From Acidobacteriota bacterium (GTDB lineage Bacteria; Acidobacteriota; Polarisedimenticolia; J045), in contig JAJRXN010000076.1 of the NCBI GenBank assembly GCA_024276295.1, forward strand, positions 1-6,183: 6,183 nucleotides of DNA. The letters are read 5' to 3'. The notes below the pieces were generated by a model, which saw only the letters and a list, made by a program, of their open reading frames with translations, was not told where the DNA came from and did not search any database. How positions within the stretch are numbered: position 1 is the stretch's first letter; the number at the start of each line of letters is the position of its first letter. Both the position numbers and the translations under genes were made by a program. Below are positions 1 through 4,077 of this stretch, piece after piece.

Positions 1-515
1 GCGACGATGTCGGCTCCGGCCTCGGCCTGCGAGACGGCCATTTCGGCCAGGATCTCGAGCGTCGGATCGTTGAGGATCCGCCCTTCGTGGACCACGCCGT
101 CGTGCCCGTCGCTCGAGTACGGGTCCATCGCCACGTCGGTGATCACGCAGAGGTCCGGGACGGCGTCCTTGAGCGCGCGCACCGTCGTCTGGAGCAGGCC
201 CTCGCGGTTGGTCGATTCGGTGGCCCACGGATCCTTCCGCTGTTCGGGCAGCGCCGGGAACAGCGCGACGGCGGGCACGCCGAGCTGGAACGCGGCGCGC
301 GCTTCGTCGACCAGCAGGTCGGGGCTCAGGCGGGCGACGCCCGGCATCGAGGCCACCGGCTCCCGCGCCTCGCGCCCCTCGATCACGAACAGGGGGTAGA
401 TCAGGTGGCTCGCGGACAGTTCGGTCTCGCGGACCAGGGAGCGGATCGCTCCGCTGACGCGGTTGCGCCGCGGCCGGATCGGAAGATCGAACCGGACGTC
501 GAGTCGGTCGTTCAC
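1..515 (-). CDS. hemB: Porphobilinogen synthase (delta-aminolevulinic acid dehydratase), N-terminal part, cut by window edge
   Basis: This cytosolic enzyme condenses two 5-aminolevulinate molecules into porphobilinogen, an early step of haem and tetrapyrrole synthesis. The window holds 171 full codons of a protein that is normally about 320-340 residues; the catalytic lysines lie beyond the left edge. Visible family signatures are the arginine-rich N-terminal arm (RPRRNR, residues 14-19), LVRETELSASHLIYPLFV (27-44), the SMPGV turn (56-60), VALFP (83-87) and the metal-site segment at 127-140, followed by LNDPTLEIL and AEAGADIV. In the metal site, the three cysteines of zinc-type enzymes are replaced by Ala129, Asp131 and Asp139 (DVAMDPYSSDGHDG), which places it in the aspartate-type, magnesium-dependent class. 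The start is GTG at 513-515, chosen because GGAG lies 7 bases upstream and the conserved N-terminal arm follows directly. It is divergent from the acyltransferase gene. Confidence 0.96.
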   Translation of the reverse strand, partial: MNDRLDVRFDLPIRPRRNRVSGAIRSLVRETELSASHLIYPLFVIEGREAREPVASMPGVARLSPDLLVDEARAAFQLGVPAVALFPALPEQRKDPWATESTNREGLLQTTVRALKDAVPDLCVITDVAMDPYSSDGHDGVVHEGRILNDPTLEILAEMAVSQAEAGADIV

Positions 516-522
516 GGGTGTT

Positions 523-526
523 CTCC
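523..526 (-). promoter_or_regulatory. Shine-Dalgarno site for hemB
   Basis: On the minus strand GGAG (followed by AA) ends 7 bases before the GTG at 513-515. It decides the GTG start in the absence of a nearby ATG. Confidence 0.7.
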
Positions 527-574
527 GTGGGCCTCGGGAAGGCCGTGGCGGGTGCCCCATGGTACACAAGAGGC

Positions 575-612
575 GCCGGACATGCCGTGCTCGCGGGGGG
601 CGCCTGTCCGGC
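575..612. repeat. 8-bp inverted repeat in the divergent hemB/acyltransferase intergenic region
   Basis: GCCGGACA at 575-582 is the exact reverse complement of TGTCCGGC at 605-612, with a 22-base spacer. Each arm also abuts a GGCGCC palindrome (572-577 and 599-604). It lies between the two divergent starts, so it could be an operator or a 5'-UTR hairpin of the acyltransferase mRNA. The spacer is long and the DNA is very GC-rich, so chance is a real alternative. The least GC-rich stretch nearby (about 558-571) contains a weak extended -10-like TGGTACACA at 560-568 on the plus strand. I do not call a promoter on that alone. Confidence 0.35.
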
Positions 613-624
613 ACGCGCCGTGGC

Positions 625-630
625 GGGAGA
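625..630 (+). promoter_or_regulatory. Shine-Dalgarno site that sets the acyltransferase start
   Basis: GGGAGA ends 7 bases before GTG 638-640. An upstream in-frame GTG at 518 would add 40 residues that resemble no acyltransferase N-terminus and would nearly abut the hemB start at 515, so 638 is preferred. Confidence 0.7.
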
Positions 631-637
631 CCGGTTC

Positions 638-1309
638 GTGAGCTTCTGGTTCTATCGGCTGAACACGCTGCTGCGTCCGCTGGCCCTGTTCAGCGGGTGG
701 CTCGGCGCGGTCGACCCCGACGGATGGCTGCGGCGGGACGGCGGGATGCTGCTCGTCGCGAACCACTCGTCGTTCCTCGATCCGTGGTTCCTCGGTGCGG
801 CGGTGCCCCGGCCGGTGCGCTTCGTGCTCAACGCGCGCTGGTACCACCGTTCACGTACGTGGCGCGCCCTGTTCGACGCGTCGGGGGTGATTCCCGTCGA
901 CGCCGTCGACCCGCGGCGCACGATCGACGCCATCGTCGACGCCGTGCGCGCGGGCGCCGTGGTCGGCGTCTTTCCCGAGGGACGGATCACCTGGGACGGC
1001 CGGATGGGACGCTTCCGCTCGGGCATCGCGGCGATGGCCGCGCTCTCCGGGGCTCCGGTGGTTCCGGTGGCGTTGCGCGGTGCGTTCCGCTGCCTGCCGC
1101 GCACGCGGCGCATTCCGCGTCCGGTGCGCGTCCGGGCCCATGTCGGATCGCCGGTGACCTATCCGGGGGCGCCGCTGACGGAACCGCCACCGCTCGAACG
1201 GGCACGGGCGTTTGCGGCACGCCTCGAGGCCGAGGTCCGGCGGCTGCTCGGTGATGCGGACGCCGCCCGGGCTCGGGTCACGGACAGGCCGCCGCCAGGT
1301 CCTGGCTGA
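638..1309 (+). CDS. PlsC-type 1-acyl-sn-glycerol-3-phosphate acyltransferase (lysophospholipid acyltransferase family)
   Basis: This predicted membrane-associated enzyme transfers an acyl chain to a lysophospholipid, most likely lysophosphatidic acid to phosphatidic acid, in glycerophospholipid synthesis. The 223 residues contain the family blocks in order: motif I NHSSFLD at 42-48 (H43 and D48 of the HX4D catalytic pair); motif II GVIPVD at 83-88; motif III FPEGRITWDG at 112-121 (the FPEG phosphate-binding block); and motif IV VVPVAL at 141-146. A hydrophobic N-terminal stretch (about 3-24) fits monotopic membrane contact. The length is normal for short PlsC proteins. The last 20 or so residues are proline- and arginine-rich, unconserved in appearance, and run 32 bases into the convergent propeller gene. 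The exact acyl acceptor cannot be read from sequence; a lyso-ornithine-lipid or other lysolipid acyltransferase is possible, so no gene symbol is given. Confidence 0.92.
   Translation: MSFWFYRLNTLLRPLALFSGWLGAVDPDGWLRRDGGMLLVANHSSFLDPWFLGAAVPRPVRFVLNARWYHRSRTWRALFDASGVIPVDAVDPRRTIDAIVDAVRAGAVVGVFPEGRITWDGRMGRFRSGIAAMAALSGAPVVPVALRGAFRCLPRTRRIPRPVRVRAHVGSPVTYPGAPLTEPPPLERARAFAARLEAEVRRLLGDADAARARVTDRPPPGPG
1278..1309. other. Tail-to-tail coding overlap of the acyltransferase and propeller genes
   Basis: The plus-strand TGA is at 1307-1309 and the minus-strand TGA at 1278-1280, so the last ten or so codons of each gene overlap in antisense. The propeller side encodes a cysteine (residue 905) that appears to belong to a four-cysteine C-terminal domain, whereas the acyltransferase side encodes a proline-rich tail. 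This suggests the acyltransferase tail is the later extension. It leaves no room for an intergenic bidirectional terminator. Confidence 0.8.
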
Positions 1310-2123
1310 CGATCCCGCAGAAGCCGCGGCCGCTGTTCGGCCGTGCCGAACCGTCGGAGCGGTAGCCGTGGGGCCCCTCGGTGCCCGCGCCATGTGCCCC
1401 GACGACGACGAAGAACGCGCTGCCGTTTCCCTGACGGGGCATCGGTACGACCTGCTCGCCGCCGCGCCCGAGCGCGCACGCTGCCTCGTCGTACGCGCCG
1501 GAGGCGACCGCTTCGAGCGGTCCGGCCAGCAGGTGGTACTGCTCTGCCGTGCAGGTCTCCGTGTCCCAGCGCAGCCACAGAGCGCCGGCGTCCGTGCGGG
1601 CGACCCGCATCGGGGCACCGCCGGCCGCCGCGCCGTCGGGGACCGCCACGGGTCCCGATGCGGCGGGTCGCAGGCGGAACACGCTGCGCCCGTGCGTTCC
1701 TGCGACGAGCGAGCCGTCGGCCGGATGTCGGAACAGCTCGACGACGGCCGCGAACGGCAGTCCGTCGGAAAAGCCGTACCAGCTCGTGCCGCCATCGTCG
1801 CTGCGGAACACGCCGAGATCCGTCGCGGCGATCAGCGTCGTCGTCGCCGCCGGATCGACCACGGGGTCGTTGACCGGGACATCCGGAAGGTCTCCGGTGA
1901 CATCTGTGTAGGTTGCGCCGCCGTCCGCCGTGTAGAGGATCCGCGGGTTGCCGAACCCGCTCATCACGACCCACGCCGCGGCCGCATCGGCCGGATGGGG
2001 CACGATCCGGTTGACGCCCCGGAAGGTCGGGAGTCCGCCGGAGGCGGCGGTCCAGCCCGGCGACGGCATGAGCGCGTCCGTCGTGCGCCACACGTCGCCC
2101 AGACTGTAGCCGGCCCACAGCAC
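1278..2123 (-). CDS. C-terminal part of the secreted Asp-box propeller protein, separated by an in-frame amber codon
   Basis: This is the direct same-frame continuation of the gene that starts at 3998. Clear propeller coding begins immediately after the stop (TVSALAVSP, from 2162 down), and the GTG at 2121-2123 is only the first possible restart. No Shine-Dalgarno sequence precedes it, so independent translation is doubtful. Numbered through the full frame, it adds blades with Asp-boxes TADGGATY (690-697) and SDDGGTSW (733-740), a degenerate one near 639-649, and a closing GTHGRSVFRLRP strand (768-778). A final domain at about 798-906 carries C816, C841, C894 and C905 and the strand FFVVVG followed by GTEGP. 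Without this part the second propeller would be incomplete. It is either the lost half of a recently broken gene, the downstream half of a readthrough product, or the result of a sequence error. The end overlaps the convergent acyltransferase gene. Confidence 0.75.
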   Translation of the reverse strand: MLWAGYSLGDVWRTTDALMPSPGWTAASGGLPTFRGVNRIVPHPADAAAAWVVMSGFGNPRILYTADGGATYTDVTGDLPDVPVNDPVVDPAATTTLIAATDLGVFRSDDGGTSWYGFSDGLPFAAVVELFRHPADGSLVAGTHGRSVFRLRPAASGPVAVPDGAAAGGAPMRVARTDAGALWLRWDTETCTAEQYHLLAGPLEAVASGAYDEAACALGRGGEQVVPMPRQGNGSAFFVVVGAHGAGTEGPHGYRSDGSARPNSGRGFCGIVSQDLAAACP

Positions 2124-2162
2124 GTTGCGGTCGACCGGCGAGACCGCGAGCGCGCTGACGGT

Positions 2163-2165
2163 CTA
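2163..2165 (-). other. In-frame amber (TAG) stop interrupting the propeller gene
   Basis: The codons read AAC TAG ACC GTC on the minus strand. The frame is open from 3998 to 2166 and again from 2162 to 1281, and both sides are recognisable Asp-box propeller sequence. No frameshift, deletion or insertion accompanies the stop. It falls in a loop between blades, just before the beta-strand TVSALAVSP, where the residue is unlikely to be constrained. One base change from CAG, GAG, AAG, TGG, TCG, TTG, TAC or TAT would produce it. Confidence 0.9.
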
Positions 2166-3998
2166 GTTGAAGTTCGCCGGGCCGCGGATCGGGTACCATG
2201 GCGTGGCATGGAAGTCGACCGTGCGGTAGACGCGGTTGGTGCCGACGTACAGCGTGGCGGCGTCCTGCGGGTCCTTCTCGATGATTCCGACCCAGCGCTT
2301 GGGGTCGTCGACGCCGATGCCGGCGTTGGCGTCCTCGAAGCTCGCGCCGCGATCGGTCGAGCGCTGGAGGTTGGTGTTCTGGTATTCGGCCAGCACGTCG
2401 TCGCCGGCCATCGCGCACATCCCGCCGTCGCCGCCGAGCACCCACAGCCAGTCCTGCGTGCCGTAGCGCGTGTGGCTGCCGTTGTCCTGCGTGCCGCCCG
2501 CCAGGCCCTCGGGATCCGCGTCATGGCCGCAGACGCCGTAGTACTGGGTCGAGGGCAGCTTGCCCACGGCGATGTCCCGCCAGGTCGCGCCGAAGTCGGT
2601 GCTGCGATACACGCCGCCGTCGGTTCCGACGACGACCTCGCCGTTCTCGAAGGCGACCACCGCGTGGTGGTCGAGGTGGACGCGGGTCGGATCGGCATGG
2701 CTGCCCCAGTCCGCGGGAACCTGGTCGAACGACCCGCCGGCGTCGCGGGAGACCCAGCCGTGGACACCGCCGAGATAGATCGTCCGGCAGTCGTCCGGCG
2801 CGATCGCCACGACGTTGTCGTACCAGCACTGGCCGCCGCAGTGGTCGACGTCGGTGACCTGGCTCCAGGTCTGCCCGCCATCGGTCGAGCGCCAGACGTC
2901 GCCCCCGTTGACTCCACTGGCGGCGACCATCACGTCGGGGTCGGCCGCGCAGATGTCGAGGTCGACGCGGCCGAGCGCCGCCGGCAGGCCGCCCTCGACG
3001 AGCGTCCAGTTCGCCCCGCCGTCGTCGCTGCGCCAGATCCCCTGGTCCCATATCCCGACGAAGACGACCCGGGGGTCGTCCGGCCGGAACGCGACGGCGG
3101 TCCCGCCGCCCGCGGGCAGCCCCCCCGTGACGCGCGTGAAGGTCGCACCGCGGTCGGTCGAGCGGTAGATGCCGTCCCCGCCGCAGGCCCACAGGTCCTG
3201 CGGATCGTCGGGGGCGAGTTCGAGGCAGCGGATCGTCGACGAGAAGTCGTTGGATCCGGACCAGCTCCGGCCGCCATCGAACGAGCGGAGCAGGCCGATG
3301 CCGCCGTAGTTGTCGGCGCTGCCGTTTCCCTCGCCGGTGCCCCAGAAGATCACCGAGGGGTCGCGGGGGTCCGCCGCCACGGAACCGGACGCCTGGGTCG
3401 CTTCGCGCTCGGTCAGCGGCTCCCATGTCTCGCCAGCGTCACGCGTGAGCCAGAGACCGCCGTCGGCGAGCGCCGCTGCGATCCAGCCGGGACGACCACC
3501 GGGGCGGGCGAGGCCGGTCACGCGGCCGGGGATCGTGTACGGCCCCGCCGGCACCCAGCGCGCCGCCACCGGAATCGACGGGGCGTCGGTGCCGTCTCCG
3601 TCCGCGGACGGAGCGCCGGGCGGTGCCAGCAGCCGCGGCAGGGCCCGCTGCCGCCAGCCGGAGGGGATCGGGCGGTCCCACGGCGCGAGTCTCGGCTGGA
3701 GCCAGTAGTGGTAGCGCATCACGCGGCGGTCCGCGGTGCCCGAGGCGATCCGCTCGAGCAGCCAGCGGTAGAACGGGTCGGGCGTGAGCCATTCGCGCGG
3801 CGTGATCGGCGTCAGCCGCCGGTACTCGAGCCCTTCGGCCGTCGCCGTGGCATCCAGCGCGATCCGCTCTTCCGCCGTCGTCGGCGTGCTCCCGCCTGCG
3901 CGGGGGGGCGCGTCGCCTGCGGGTTCGGCGGCGAGGGCGGGGAGCAGAACGAAAGCGAGCGTTCCGGCGGCGAGCCGGATCGTCAGGCGGCGTGGCAT
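2163..3998 (-). CDS. Secreted Asp-box (BNR/sortilin-like) beta-propeller protein, N-terminal 611 residues
   Basis: This is an exported repeat protein of unknown substrate; many relatives are labelled BNR-repeat, sortilin-like or glycosyl-hydrolase-like. The ATG at 3996-3998 is chosen because AGGGAGG stands 5 bases upstream and a signal peptide follows: MPRRLTIR, a hydrophobic core to about residue 20, and a likely cut near A23 or A24. Residues 43-125 form a charged, aromatic-rich pre-domain. From about 145 propeller blades carry Asp-boxes: TRDAGETW (185), SFDGGRSW (239), STDRGATF (280), SDDGGANW (324), STDGGQTW (371), SRDAGGSF (417), STDFGATW (466) and STDRGASF (547). Family landmarks include CWYDN (391-395), HLDHHAVVAF (441-450), GGTQDNGS (501-508) and GGDGG (522-526). 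No glycosidase catalytic pair is evident, so a hydrolase role is unproven; binding or structural roles are equally possible. The frame ends at an amber codon but continues as propeller down to 1278, for a full design length of 906 codons. It lies 79 bases downstream of the Fn3 gene and is probably co-transcribed with it. Confidence 0.88.
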   Translation of the reverse strand: MPRRLTIRLAAGTLAFVLLPALAAEPAGDAPPRAGGSTPTTAEERIALDATATAEGLEYRRLTPITPREWLTPDPFYRWLLERIASGTADRRVMRYHYWLQPRLAPWDRPIPSGWRQRALPRLLAPPGAPSADGDGTDAPSIPVAARWVPAGPYTIPGRVTGLARPGGRPGWIAAALADGGLWLTRDAGETWEPLTEREATQASGSVAADPRDPSVIFWGTGEGNGSADNYGGIGLLRSFDGGRSWSGSNDFSSTIRCLELAPDDPQDLWACGGDGIYRSTDRGATFTRVTGGLPAGGGTAVAFRPDDPRVVFVGIWDQGIWRSDDGGANWTLVEGGLPAALGRVDLDICAADPDVMVAASGVNGGDVWRSTDGGQTWSQVTDVDHCGGQCWYDNVVAIAPDDCRTIYLGGVHGWVSRDAGGSFDQVPADWGSHADPTRVHLDHHAVVAFENGEVVVGTDGGVYRSTDFGATWRDIAVGKLPSTQYYGVCGHDADPEGLAGGTQDNGSHTRYGTQDWLWVLGGDGGMCAMAGDDVLAEYQNTNLQRSTDRGASFEDANAGIGVDDPKRWVGIIEKDPQDAATLYVGTNRVYRTVDFHATPWYPIRGPANFN

Positions 3999-4003
3999 CG
4001 AGG

Positions 4004-4010
4004 CCTCCCT
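4004..4010 (-). promoter_or_regulatory. Shine-Dalgarno site for the propeller gene
   Basis: AGGGAGG on the minus strand ends 5 bases before ATG 3996-3998. It rules out the longer in-frame start at 4253, whose extra 85 residues are low-complexity Arg/Pro/Ala sequence lying inside the upstream gene and preceding the signal peptide. Confidence 0.75.
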
Positions 4011-4052
4011 CGGCGGCGCTTGTCCGTGTTCCTGCGCCGAGAGCCGGCCCGG

Positions 4053-4075
4053 GGGGCTACCGCCGTCGGCGCCCC
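4053..4075 (-). other. GC-rich hairpin between the two exported-protein genes
   Basis: On the minus strand GGGGC (4071-4075) pairs with GCCCC (4053-4057), and a second small stem GCCG-A-CGGC lies inside. It starts 2 bases after the Fn3-gene stop. There is no T-run after it, so it does not meet the intrinsic-terminator pattern. It may partly attenuate transcription, protect the 3' end of the upstream message, or be chance in this base composition. The rest of the 79-base gap holds only the propeller gene's ribosome site. Confidence 0.3.
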
Positions 4076-4077
4076 GG

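Noticed and set aside
518..637. Longer acyltransferase starting at GTG 518
   Set aside because: The extra 40 residues do not look like an acyltransferase N-terminus. GTG 638 has an excellent Shine-Dalgarno site, and the longer form would consume the whole divergent promoter region.
2127..2147. A 6-bp stem (GCGGTC/GACCGC) 15 bases downstream of the amber codon as a readthrough-promoting hairpin
   Set aside because: It is short, has a 9-base loop, and such pairings are common by chance in DNA this GC-rich; the spacing is also longer than typical for stimulatory hairpins.
2342..3170. Recurring DNA word CGGTCGAGCG, near 2354, 2882 and 3160
   Set aside because: It is the coding sequence of the RSTD part of successive Asp-boxes, so it reflects protein repeats and not a regulatory or CRISPR-like repeat.
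4053..4075. Intrinsic terminator after the Fn3 gene
   Set aside because: The hairpin is GC-rich but no T-run follows, so it is listed only as a possible hairpin.
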